Made by a program: the position numbers and the translations under genes. A stretch of DNA of 64,000 bases from positions 62,001-126,000 of the forward strand of contig JAKZAN010000085.1 in the NCBI GenBank assembly GCA_023053545.1. Reading direction: 5' to 3'. The notes under the pieces were generated by a model, which saw only the letters and a program-made list of their open reading frames with translations, was not told where the DNA came from and did no database searches. Shown one piece after another: positions 34,185 through 44,594 of the stretch; within the stretch, counting starts at the first letter, position 1; every line of letters starts with the position of its first letter. The DNA is from Lepidurus packardi. Taxonomy: Eukaryota > Arthropoda > Branchiopoda > Notostraca > Triopsidae.

Positions 34185-34909
34185 ATGTCTGAACAACTCG
34201 TCAAACCTGGCAAGATCGTCATGGTCACCAGAGAAAACCTCGACTAAATTGTAGACATGTACGTCAAAAGTTTCCTCAGCATGAACGATGTCTGGCGCAG
34301 CTTTAACCCAACCAAAGAGGAACTTGTTCCTTTCCTCCGCGAGCGCCTCGGCTTCAGCGTCGACCGCAACCTCACCTACGTACTCAGCCTTGCCTTAACC
34401 ATCTTAGTCATATGAAGTGGACGGCGTTAACATCGGAGCCACCGTGCACTATGATGCTGTGGGACTATCTCAACCTTCCCCATGTAGAAACTAAGTGCGA
34501 TCTCTTCTTGAGCCTAGCTAAGTATGCTCAAGAACTCTAGGGATAAATCGCGGCAGCTAACTTTAAAAGAGGCGAGTGCATCATTGGGGCATATGGAGTG
34601 ATCGATCCAGAGTACGCGATGAAAGGCTTGACTATAGACTTTTGGCACGAAGGACTGATTGCCATCCAGGCTTGGGGTTTCAAAACATACTACTCACGGG
34701 CAAGCCATCCGATCTCCTTGGCAATCCTGAAGAAGTTCGGAGCAGTACCAGTGAACGAGTTGGAGTTCCGAGAAGAGGAACTAAAGGGTAACAAGCTGAC
34801 TCTCGTGAAGATTGACTTGACGAAGCCATTCCCAACCCTCGAGAGCGTAAAACGGACGCCGTCAGAAACCCACGAGTGTGCCTACTGCTAAACTTTGAAG
34901 ATGGAATGA
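34185..34909 (+). CDS. GNAT-like N-acetyltransferase copy 2 (apparent one-base frameshift)
   Basis: Exon 1 34185-34379, a 28-nt intron 34380-34407, exon 2 to TGA 34907-34909. Comparison with copy 1 shows one extra G in the GGG at about 34462-34464; without it the product is 231 residues and collinear with copy 1. The C-terminal part has the GNAT-like acetyl-CoA-binding end (YYSRASHPISLAILKKFGA...LTLVKIDL). TAA 34245-34247 and TAG 34538-34540 align with GAG in copy 1, so both directions of the comparison give Glu. The homopolymer context suggests a consensus error rather than decay. It is about 220 bp downstream of copy 1: a tandem duplication. Confidence 0.65.
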
Positions 34910-35025
34910 TTCTCTATTTTTCAACATGATGCTTTCTTTTGCTTATCGAGAATCACTTTTGCTTCGCCCCACCCAACTCTATTTTTGATTGTCATATCTA
35001 TTCTTCTGTCAGCATCTCATTTTTG

Positions 35026-35679
35026 TCACTCTTTGGACTCAGTTTCGTCCTTTATCTCTGGGCCTCGTAATTCTTCCTCCTGAAGCACTCTGAACCTCAG
35101 TCCACCTCCCACCTATACGTCTGTCCAGCTCGTCTTCAGGCCCTAGGCTGCCTTTTTCTTGTTTAGTTTCTCTCCAGACAAACCCTCTTCATCATTGTGA
35201 CCTCCTTCATGATTATGATCGATTGGCGTTTCTCTTGATTGGTATTTCGATAACATGCTCAATGTTTCAGATTTGAGGCTCTGCAGTTTGCTCAGGAATG
35301 TTGTAAGTCCCTCTCCCAGCGAGCATTCCTTCTTATGTTGTCTATACTGTATGAGAGTGCCCCTTCCACTTGCACTGCTCATTCAAACACTGTACAGTGA
35401 GCTCCTAAATTAGCCTCGTCGCTAGGATGTCCTTTTGCACTTTCGAGCCCCATGGTTTTACGCACCCGTCAAATGTGCAGACGGTTTGGACCTGTGGGGT
35501 CGAGTCTGAGTGGGTTATGCATTGGAGACAAAAATGTATGGCTGGTAATGAAGTTATGATGAGTACCCGCAGAGAGAAAGCCTACGAGGGCTCCAGAACA
35601 GCTGGTGGCAGACACTACAGTACAGATGGGCAGACACGGCTACTTCCTGTGCTAGTTTGAATTGTTATCTTTTGTCCAT
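35026..35679 (-). CDS. RING finger plus TRAF-type zinc finger protein (two apparent homopolymer indels)
   Basis: ATG 35677-35679 to TGA 35026-35028. A 25-nt intron (35542-35566) splits the RING between CG and HTF. The RING reads YCSVC...LCGHTFCLQCI and is followed by the TRAF finger pattern DILATRLIEELTVQC-NEQCKWKG and QHKKEC. The pattern is only continuous if one A/T is removed from the run at 35530-35534 and one C/G from the run at 35360-35363. With both corrections the product is exactly 208 residues. RING/TRAF-finger proteins are E3 ubiquitin ligases; Cys and His spacing is complete. The C-terminal third is charged and low complexity. Confidence 0.65.
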
Positions 35680-36055
35680 GGAGGTTCGAAGTGTCCAGTG
35701 TTTCGTTGCGAAAATTGTGAAAAATATTGTATACAGCTTCTCATTAGCCAACAACACAGGGGAAAGCGCTCCACGCACCAGTTGTAGGCAGCGCTCAGGG
35801 GATTCAACAATCTCCTTATCCAATGAAAAGTTAACTACCTCTGCACACCAGGATTCACTATGATAAAGTATGAGTCTATGCAGTCGCACAGACATAGCCT
35901 AAGTTCAAAATCGAGTACAGCTTGGCAGGTGAGTATTCAGAGCCAGCGATATCAGAAACAAACCTGAGTTCCAAGGCGAGACTGCTCCCTACTGCACCAA
36001 AGCTATGGGAGGACTTGGTTAGTCTCTGTTGATTATTAAAATTTATTAAACGTAC
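35680..36055. other. intergenic, possible upstream exon of the following coiled-coil gene
   Basis: This is the divergent promoter region between the RING gene and the plus-strand coiled-coil gene. An ATG near 35880 opens a short Ser/His-rich peptide ending at a GTGAGT-like donor, which could be a first exon of the gene at 36056. I could not find a phase-consistent acceptor, so it is not annotated. Confidence 0.25.
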
Positions 36056-36844
36056 ATGAAATCTAGCTCCGTTAGCGGACATATCGAACAGCGTCTCCAA
36101 GATCTCTCTCGAGAACTTGACGTGGAACGGTAAAAGACCGATCGCCAGACTTCTTAAATTACTCTCCTGAAAAGACGAGTAGACCAGCTCGAAGTCGAAA
36201 ATGAAAAACTGGCTGAAGAAAAGTCCAGTCTCGTCCTTGAGAACTCGGTCCTTAAACAGGAGAATTCGGCCATAGCATTGAGGGAAGGCTTTCTCACAGC
36301 CCAGTACAAAAAGGTTGAGGCAGACCTGGTGGAGGCGGGACTGCAAAGAAACGAGTTAGCTGTCAAACTGGACAAGAAGGAGCGGGAACTGCGAGATGTG
36401 ATAGCTAATCATAAAGAAGTCATCTTCGAGAAGGAGAAACAACTGAATGCCAAGGAGATGGACCTGCACGCCTTGCGGGAGCAGAACCTGGAGATGTAAA
36501 AGCAGAGAATACGGATCGACGAACTCCACAACAAGCAAAAACAAACATTCGAGAAAGAGCTAAAGCGTATTCGTAATGAGAACGACACGACGAGGAAAGA
36601 GTCCGAAAGCATCAGGCAGAACTTTCTGAGGGGGTTGGCAGAGGCGCAGTCCACCATGGAGAAGGGCTTCAAAGAGATATTCAGCCAAATTAAGGTGCTG
36701 GAGAAAGTGTACAAGTAAAAGGAAGAGCTGCTGAAGGAACAAATGGTCCTCCGCAGGAACATCGAAGAACTTGTGACCGAAAACAGTCGCATGGTCATCG
36801 ACATGTACAATCTTAAGCGCGAGGACGAACTCGCCTACACTTGA
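36056..36844 (+). CDS. coiled-coil protein (262 aa)
   Basis: ATG 36056 to TGA 36842-36844 in one frame, with four TAA/TAG codons read as Glu. Apart from ~12 N-terminal residues the whole product is a Leu-heptad coiled coil (for example QLEVENEKLAEEKSSLVLEN). The size and composition fit a basal-body or axonemal coiled-coil protein, but nothing is diagnostic. Its 3' end converges on the ankyrin-kinase gene, 63 bp away. Confidence 0.65.
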
Positions 36845-36907
36845 AAGCTCTCGACAGAAAACATGATAAGCAGGAATCGCCCAGCAATGTAATAGACTAG
36901 CACTTAT

Positions 36908-39019
36908 TCATGAAAACTACCACTCCTCAATATGATTCAAATTTTTGCCATTCTCGACTTCTTCGGCTGTGAACATGGGTAGTTTGGGTCTGTTTTTGTA
37001 CAGAAACAAGTCTTTAGGGTTCTGCGGCGCCTGCATCTCCTGCTTGCGCGCCTCCACTAGCGCCCAATCTACATCCTTGAACCACGGGTGCTCTTTAACT
37101 TCATCGGCGTCTCGCTCGGTGCCCAGTCGTTTGGAAGGGTTGCTCCTCATCAGCTGTAACACAATAATACAAATCATACAAATTTTCTGTACTTGGGACA
37201 GTATATCTTTGAATTCCGCCGAGCCCTCTACAGGCTTGTACCTCCCGATCTTTATGTTGGTCAGCAGCTGTTCCTTGCTGGTGTCGAAAAACGGTGGTCT
37301 GCCCGTGTAACACTCATAAAGCAGCACCCCTAGCAGATACCAGTCCAAACTCTTTGTGTGGCCCCTGCGTGAAAGCATTTCCGGAGCTAGATACGCTAGG
37401 CTCCCACAGAAAGAATGAGTGATTTCAGCTTCTTTGGACAACCCGAAATCCGTGAGGCAGGCATGTCCTTCCCGATCGATGACTACATTTGCGGGCTTCA
37501 AATCTCTGTAGATTATCTATGCCTTGTGAAGACATTCCAGGGCTAGCACGATTTCAGCCGCGTACCTCTTGATGGTCTTTTCGTCGAGTTTCTTGTGCTT
37601 GCGCACTAACTCAAGTAAATCCCCTCCAGGACAGTAATCCATGATCAGAATCAGCTTATCTTGGGTCTGAAAGGCGTAGGATAGTTTCACGATGAAAGGG
37701 TGGACGACTGTGGACAGGATCTTCCGTTCTGTGAGTGCGTACTTGAGTAGTTTCTGTTTTTGGATCTGGAACTTGTCTAATACTTTCATCGCATATCTCA
37801 CTTTGCTCTACTGGTGCTCCACGAGGTACACACACCCGAAGGCCCCTTTCCCGAGGATATCCAGTTGCCGGAAGTCCAGCAAGTTGACTGACTTAATCTC
37901 CTTTACATCGATGTTAGCTATCAGCTCGAATCGATTAAACCTCTTTTTCTTTGCAGCTAACTGGGTCGAGTTGGGGGGAGAAACGCTTAGCATTTTATCG
38001 CTATACCTTTGAGGGGGTGATAGGTCGAAACTAGTTCGAGCCGAGTTCCTGTACATACTGTTTTGTTCTGTCCTTTCGAGGAGCCTTTTGACATGATCAT
38101 GTCTGCTATTGGGAAGCACCATTTGATCGGCCACCACGGTCCTCTGGTACTCTTGACCAATGGCTTTATCGACTATAGTTTTATCAAAGAGCCTAAGCAC
38201 AGCTGGGTTAGAACAGAGGTGGACAGGCAGCTGGGCAAAGTTGTTCGTTAATTCTTGTTTCGCGCCACTTAAAATCAGATATTATGTGATGTTCTCTCTG
38301 GAGTAACTGCAGCAGAAGTGTAGGGCTGTATAGCCTTCAATCGCGTCCTGAGCGTCCAAGTCGCATCCTTTGTCAATCAGATACTTGGCACACTAATACC
38401 AGTCCTTGATGCAGGCTAACATCAATGGAGTGCGTCCAGCTTTAGTTTTATGGTTGAGATCAGCCGAGCAAGCTACTAGCTTCCTTATCACATCCATATC
38501 CCTCGAAGATTCAATTACCAAATGAAGACAACTTTTATTCTACTAGAAACACAGGTTGATGTGGATTGGTAATTTATTGTTCTTTGGGTCCAGCAGTTGC
38601 TCCAGAGCTACTAAATCTCCGTCCACACATGCATCGTAGAAGCTCTTCTCTGCTTTACTCAACTCAGTCTTAAAGGCGTTCCATACTTCATCCTGCAGAT
38701 CCAGAGGCACCACGATTCTGTCAAACTGCTTGTTCAACTACTACAGTGAGAGAGTGTCCTCGTCGTATGCGAGCTGTTCGTTGGTAGCATCGAGGTTTCT
38801 GAGGTCGAAAGACTAGGTGCGTATGATGGCAGGAGGAGGGTGTAGGTGTATGGAGGCTGAGGAGAGGCGGCCGGTATGGAGGGAGTGAGCGCTAGGATGG
38901 GGAGGGTTTGGGTTTATGGGCGAAGAGTGTTTGGTGGGGGAGAGAGAGTCGTTGAGTTTTAGTGCTTTTTGCTGTCTCTTCTTTTATTTGATGAGTAGGA
39001 TCTTTTTGATATGGTCCAT
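36908..39019 (-). CDS. ankyrin-repeat AGC-family protein kinase
   Basis: Exons 39019-37193 and 37153-36908 with a 39-nt intron encode 690 residues. After a basic, Pro-rich N-terminus (1-90), ankyrin repeats occupy about 110-270 (AGRTPLMLACIKDW, EGYTALHFCCSYS). The kinase domain (about 385-650) has GKGAFGCVYL, YAMKVL, YRDLKPAN, TDFGLSKEAE and LAPEML. The AGC C-terminal extension carries FLYKNRPKLPMFTAEEVENGKNLNHIEEW. The intron is 39 nt, lacks TGA and is frame-preserving; it is recognised because it separates ILSQ from LMRSNPSKRLGT, a contiguous kinase motif. TAG before IIYRDLKP and in VEHQ-SKVRYAMK is read as Glu. Ankyrin plus AGC kinase is an uncommon pairing outside ciliates. Confidence 0.8.
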
Positions 39020-39329
39020 GTTCAGAGCAGATTTAATGTGTTGCTTTTTTGGTGGCACAGTCTTACTGGTACCTCTTTTGGCCAAGTAGAATTTCGTCTG
39101 CCCTGCCATTTTATTTTAAAAAGGCACTGACTGTCCTGTGCGCACCCACCCCATTTACGTTTAAACACTTCCTTAACCTTACTCCCCAACCACTAAGTAT
39201 CTCTTCTCTCCAATTCAACAATACAATAATCACTTTATCACCTCACAAACCTCTCAATAACTCACTCATACAGGCAACGCCCCTTTCCCTACTAAATATC
39301 GAAACAACGCCCCAACTACTCCACAAACT

Positions 39330-40018
39330 ATGGGTAACCTATGCACGACACATCCAGTGGAACGTGAGTCTAACGCCTGCACGATCTTCAAAGCTAAAGT
39401 CAGCAGCAATATAACCATCGAAATTATTAATGGTACCACTCCTTCCACTTCATAGTTTGGGTCATTATAAGGAGCTGAAGGCTGCCTGCCTCGTCAACAC
39501 ACTTGAGGGCGCAAGTGTCAAGACAAACCGAGTCCTACTTGAGTCCATCCACGACGCGCCCTCGCTCATCCATACAATCGACTCCTCCTCGAGTAGACTC
39601 TTTTATTTACCTCGTAGAACGTTTTGCTATGTCAAGCGCGGAAAAGGGGATGCCCTTCCAGAAGGTATTCACGTGTATTATGCCGGAGTACGAGTCAGAA
39701 TCGTAGTACATGATGATATACCGTTCCATCCTTAATGAATTGTTTCCGGTGAACGGACCGAAGAATCCTAGCTACATGTTCGTACTGACTCCTACGAACG
39801 AGTTCCACCACCTGCCGAACCAGCTGCTGGTCAGTGTTTTGCTGAACTATCTTATGGAGAAGATAGTCGAAAACCAGATGGTGGGCGTTGAACGTATTCG
39901 GCTGGTCAGCGAGGAGAAGAACATGTGCAATCTGGTGCTGCTCGAAATTTCGAAGTTGGAAAAGGAATTTCGCAGGTATTTCGACATGCCGGACCTGCAG
40001 AACGAGATTAAGTATTGA
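39330..40018 (+). CDS. hypothetical protein with N-myristoylation motif
   Basis: The model is exon 1 39330-39492, a 23-nt GT-AG intron, exon 2 39516-40018 (TGA 40016-40018), 221 residues. The N-terminus MGNLC carries Gly2 and Cys5, a likely myristoylation/palmitoylation signal. The part from ATG 39629 onward (MSSAEKGMPFQKVF to FDMPDLQNEIKY) is the best-supported section. Without the intron exon 1 stops at TGA 39504. A third frame (39430-39735) is also open and looks fairly protein-like, so the middle of this model is uncertain. No family recognised. Confidence 0.45.
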
Positions 40019-40156
40019 TAGATTTGTATTGTGCCTCGCCTGGGATTAATCTACGGGATCTACCCATGCAGCATGTTATCCCTTTATCTACTTGCCTAAA
40101 AAAGATGTGCCTGTAATCCTGGACGCCTCTAAAAATTGTCCACTCTTTCCAAACAA

Positions 40157-40695
40157 ATGTAGAACGACCATTTTATCGTCGAGGTCACACGCGAGGACTA
40201 TGAAAGGGAGCTCACCAAACTATACACCAAAGTTGCCGCACCAGTCCCCGAAGTTTAGCTTCCCTTTTCTTTTCAATATCGATTAAAGCGCCGCCATGAG
40301 CTCAATAGACTGGACATTCTTCGCATCCACCAACCAACTCAAAATCCCGAGGAAAGCCTGCAACTAGATCTTGTGATGAAGGCCCTCGAACAGCGAGGGA
40401 CGGATAAGTCGATAGTGAAGACCGAGGAAGACTTGATCGTATTGAAGAACAAGTATAAAAAGAGCTATGTGGAACTGTACGAATGGCTCGCCGAGTCGCC
40501 TGGCTTGGGGAAGGAAGACTGGAAAGAAAAGGAGCGCTGCGGAAATCAAGTTGAAGACCATGACTTGATTCGAATGCCTGAAAATCGATTAAGGAGAAGC
40601 AGGAGACACTAAATGATAGTTGTGAGAGCGGGTAGAGTGAGGTCGGGTCGGATAGGACAGGATTAAGGACATAGAGAATGCCTTGGGATGGGTGA
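40157..40695 (+). CDS. hypothetical protein (164 aa)
   Basis: Exon 1 40157-40549, a 44-nt intron, exon 2 40594-40695 ending TGA 40693-40695. The start codon is followed by TAG (M-E-NDHFIVEVTRE), and the frame continues cleanly through LPFSFQYRLKRRHELNRLDILRIHQP and a Lys/Tyr-rich helix. The intron gives an acidic C-terminus; without it the frame stays open into the next gene. No known family. It probably shares a promoter-proximal layout with its upstream neighbour. Confidence 0.5.
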
Positions 40696-40796
40696 GATAG
40701 GAGTTGTGCGGGAGTTTGGAAGAAAACCGGCACTGTTTGAAGCCAATAATTTAAAACTGCGAACCTAAGTTAGTAATGATTTGATTAAGCGATCCT

Positions 40797-42348
40797 ATGA
40801 TGTAGCCCTTCCCCGCGGTAGAACTGTCTAAAAATCTAGAAGAGCCCCCAGATAGTCCAAGATACGCTGTTCCTCCAAACTGCCTATGCTCACCAGCGTT
40901 TCTCACCGGAAAAACCGCAGCGAAAAGAAGCACCGGATTGTTTTTGCTAAGATTTTCCCGCAGAAGACAGCAAAGTTAAGTCAGCCGTGAGCAGGAGCAC
41001 GAGGACGAAAGCAACTCCATAAATACGCTCAACCCTGAGAACCTTCCCCCCCCATGATTCGCTTTCTCTCGAGACTAGCATACGTGAGATAGAATAGGCT
41101 GTCAGTAACCAAAGCCTGATGAATGAGAGGGTTTTGGCCAAAAAATTCGGAGACGTCAAAAGACGTGATGGACTTTTGAAGCAAGGCTTGCTGCTAAAAT
41201 AACGGCTGCGGCAGGCTATATTCTGCGTCGCTTAGAAAATGTACCAGCATGCTCACCTGGAGTCCTAAACCAACACCCTAGCCCAAAACTATTACGAGTA
41301 GGCTCGTTCTCTGCAGGAAGACCTCAAAGACAGAGTGACTATCCTCAAGAATTCTCGGGAAAGTATGTTTCAAGACCTCCAGGCCTTATGCAAAGAGGCT
41401 GAGCTCATTCCTATGCTCAAACAGCAGACCTATTTTCAAATGTAGACTCTCATATCTTAGATCAATGAGCTGAAGGAGACGAGAGAGCGACTGCAGCAAG
41501 AGTCAGCCCAAGTGGATTCGCGGATCAGCATACTGACTGGCGAGATCGACACGAATAGGTTCTAAAACTATGTGATCAGGTATTTGCTAGGAGCGACGAT
41601 GAGGACAGGCTTCGTATTGTACAAAGACACCTCGCTTTGTAACCAGAGCCTGATGTAGTATTGCTCTTGGAAATCGGCTAATCACAAAAAACTAGATTTA
41701 GACGAAATCAAGTATTTCGTGGTCTGCCAGCTTTATCCCCGCTACAGATCATTTATGAACAAACTCTCCTATAAATCTATCGAGTACCGTCACCTTCTCA
41801 GAGCAGAACCCATTGATTCTTTCCTTCTTGACGAGTTAAAAAATAGACTCCCCAAGTCAGATAATTCAGACCTTCCAAATCATTCCAAGAAATCTACCAA
41901 GCCCCCTCCATCCTGTCTCATAGCTGTTGGCGATCTCAAAAACTTTGATCATACCCTCAAGCTCTGCCTCGAAATCCGCGATATGCTAATTGAGTATCTG
42001 CGACATTTTGACAACTAACTCATCACAGTGTATGGGGTGCAGGTCGAACAGAACAAACGATTTCCCACACTTCTTACAGAGATCATGGTGACCTATAGTT
42101 ACTTAAAAGGAGTAGAGAGCACTCGTAAACTTAGTATTTTGAGCCTTCGTCCTGAACACATAAACCCAGAGGTGATGGCTTGCGTGCTGGGGATGAAGGG
42201 AAGAAAGTGTGGAATATCGGATGCCTTGGAGGAAATAGGAGAACAGTGGAACGGGTATGCACTGGTACGAGTGCCAATGCTTTACAAAAAGGCTGACGAG
42301 AAGCTTGTGGTTTCACTATATGATATGCTTAGAAAAGATTACTATTGA
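40797..42348 (+). CDS. hypothetical protein with coiled coil and C-terminal helical domain
   Basis: A mini first exon (40797-40817, 7 codons), a 22-nt GT-AG intron and a long second exon to TGA 42346-42348 give 509 residues. The second exon contains about ten TAA/TAG codons read as Glu. Residues ~100-260 form a coiled coil (SLQEDLKDRVTILKN, INELKETRERLQQE). From about 265 to the end a folded helical domain follows with Tyr/Leu/Arg-rich helices (YVIRYLLGATMRTG, MLIEYLRHFDN, FPTLLTEIMVTYSYL). I do not recognise it. The mini-exon is the least certain part, since no other ATG lies upstream in the main frame. Confidence 0.55.
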
Positions 42349-42398
42349 CGATGGATGAAAGTGGCTGCGTTTCTCCACAGTCTCGTGCAGTAGATCAA

Positions 42399-43500
42399 TC
42401 AGGATTTGACTGGTTTTTTGTTGATCTTGGGTTTGAAGCTGAACTCTTCGATGACAGGTTTGGGAGGCTTGGGCTCGCGTTCGAAGATTGGTTGCCAGTG
42501 CGATCTCGCCAATAACTTCTTAGAACGGTCATTAATGCTTGGTTGGAATGTTGCTCCTTGTATTTCCTTTGTTTTCTCGATTTCCTTCTTCTCACGTGCC
42601 TTCTACTCCTTTTTTAGCTTCCACTTTAGGAGTTCCTCGTAGAATTCTTCTGAAGTGCGAACTTTCTCGGGACGCTGGTTGTGTTCTTCGAACTCTTTTA
42701 AGTATTTCTAGAACTCTTCCTAGTCCTGCTTCTTGCGGCGTTCTCGGTGCTCTTGCAGCTTCTGCTCCTTTCGCTCCAGTTACCTCTCATACCTTTTGTA
42801 GATGGGTTGGTTCGGTAGCTTCTGGGTCATCATGAGTGTGCCTTTGCACAGCTGCGGCCTTCCCCTTACTTCCTTCAGCCTAGAGTTTTAAAGGGTGTAG
42901 AAAGATGCGTAAATTATTATGGAAGTACTTTTCCTGTTCTAACTCTTTTCCCTTCCGCTCGATTTCCTCTTTGCGTTTTTTCTACTGATACTCAAATCGC
43001 TTATGCATTTCTTCCAAGTAGTTTTGCTCTTGTGTTCGTTGCGACATCTTAGACCCCTCTATCCTGCTCAGAGCGTTATTCAGCTTGCTCGAAAGCTGGC
43101 AGTAACGATACAGTTCTTCTTAGTCTAAATTGCTGTCTGTCTATGTTAGCTTGGCTTGGCTGCTCTCGACTGGCATACCAGTGCTTGCAGTCAGCTGCAC
43201 TTTGTCTGATGGGCTTTAAAGAGACTCGGTGGGCTTGCAATTGGTCATTGCTGGGGATGAAGGCTTGGTCTCCAATACGTTGTATTGCTAGAAATATTGC
43301 TCTAAATCTTGTTCTATATTGCTGGAGGATGCAGGATCTGGCAAGTTTGGTGGCTTGCCGACGCAGGACTTTTGCGGAGATGAGAACTAGGGTTTTGGGA
43401 GATGAGAGGTTGGGGTTTACTATGAGAATGCCTGAGAATGAGGGGGGTCAGAGACATCATTGGGAGGGCTGAAGGTTTAGGAAGGTGGGGATTGAGTCAT
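42399..43500 (-). CDS. charged coiled-coil protein with FxPxIN motifs (cilium/centriole type)
   Basis: Exons 43500-42929 and 42879-42399 with a 49-nt intron encode 350 residues. The N-terminal 90 residues are Ser/Pro rich. The rest is Lys/Glu-rich helix with two FxPxIN elements (TFQPSINDRSKKLLA and SFKPKINKKP) and VRGRPQLCKG. Such F-x-P-x-I-N repeats in a Lys/Glu-rich context are typical of basal-body, centriolar and axonemal coiled-coil proteins. The intron is firm: it joins LEQEK to LKEVRGRP in phase. The frame is open upstream of the ATG, so the N-terminus may be longer. Confidence 0.6.
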
Positions 43501-43760
43501 GGATGGTTGTGGAGGCAAATCTGAAAGCTAGTAGGCGGTCCGAAGGAGAGAGCTGTGATATAATTTTAGTAAGAGAGAGGACAATTTATTTTATTAGTTG
43601 AATCCAGGATAAAGTAACACAAATATTCTTCAGCACCCACACCAAATGACATTAATCTGCCATCTCTTCTTTATCCCAACATTTCTCTCTTCTCACCCAA
43701 GGCAACATCACCCTGAACAATAGTCTTTTAATCCATCCGACTTCCCTACCATACACAATC

Positions 43761-44507
43761 ATGTCTTTTGAACAAATAGCTCAGCGCCTCAGAGGTCGCT
43801 CTGTTCGCATATTTTGGTCTCTAAACACATAAGGTCTGCCAGGCGTTCTTCATCGACCTCTCTTTGCTCCACTAACTTCTCAACGACTTTGATCCACCCC
43901 TATAAATCTCATAGATGGCAAAATTATCATTACTCCAAATACTGCCTTAGCTGGAGTGAGTAACTCTGGATGTTGCGAGCGAACTTGTTCCTGAATGTGG
44001 TCGCGAAGCAGATCGTAGTCCTGGAGAGAGTTGGGAGAAAGTGTTACTTGGAAAAGATCTGGATCGTGGGGGTCGATTCGACTGAGTTGGTGTGCTATGA
44101 GTTTGCAAGCTCTGCACAGAGACTAGGAACTGAGTTTGGTAATGGCTGTGCATACATGGCTGAAGAGCAGCAGTAATATGAGGGAGGCGAGCATCTTCAT
44201 CGGTCTTAGCACCACAAGGTATTACTTATTAAACAGATTAAGTACAATATCTTCAATCCAATGTTTCGCTTCATCTTTTGACCGCTATTGTCGTATGTGT
44301 GGTCTGCCCCGTCTTGTGCCCAATAAACTGCCACTGCCATGCTTTACCTCTCCAACTCTCATTCTGTCCTGTGCTGACGCCATCAAGTTGGAATCAAAAC
44401 AAAATACATTCGAGAAGTCGAAGTTCGGGAGATCACGTAAGATAGCGAAACTAGTAAGAGTAGATGAAAATGCTAGGAATCAGAAATTCCTTGTATCTCA
44501 ATTTTGA
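43761..44507 (+). CDS. multi-intron hypothetical gene, 3' structure unresolved
   Basis: ATG 43761 starts MSFEQIAQRLRGRSVRIFW. Introns at 43834-43914 (81 nt) and 43956-44008 (53 nt) join EDGKIIITPNTALAG and QIVVLERVGRKCYLEKIWIVGVDSTELVCYEFA in phase, giving a strand-rich domain. Downstream the frame must change at least once more: in the current frame TGA comes at about 44279, while good coding sequence in another frame runs to TGA 44505-44507 (YIREVEVREIT then NQKFLVSQF). I could not place these splices with confidence. The beta-rich content resembles a small Sm-like or PH-like fold, but this is a guess. Confidence 0.35.
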
Positions 44508-44594
44508 TGAGAAACGGTGTGGATCAACCCTGCGCGTCAATAAAGTGGATCCTAATTTTACTCTACGTCCCACTTCCCAATTTCTGAAGGTACT

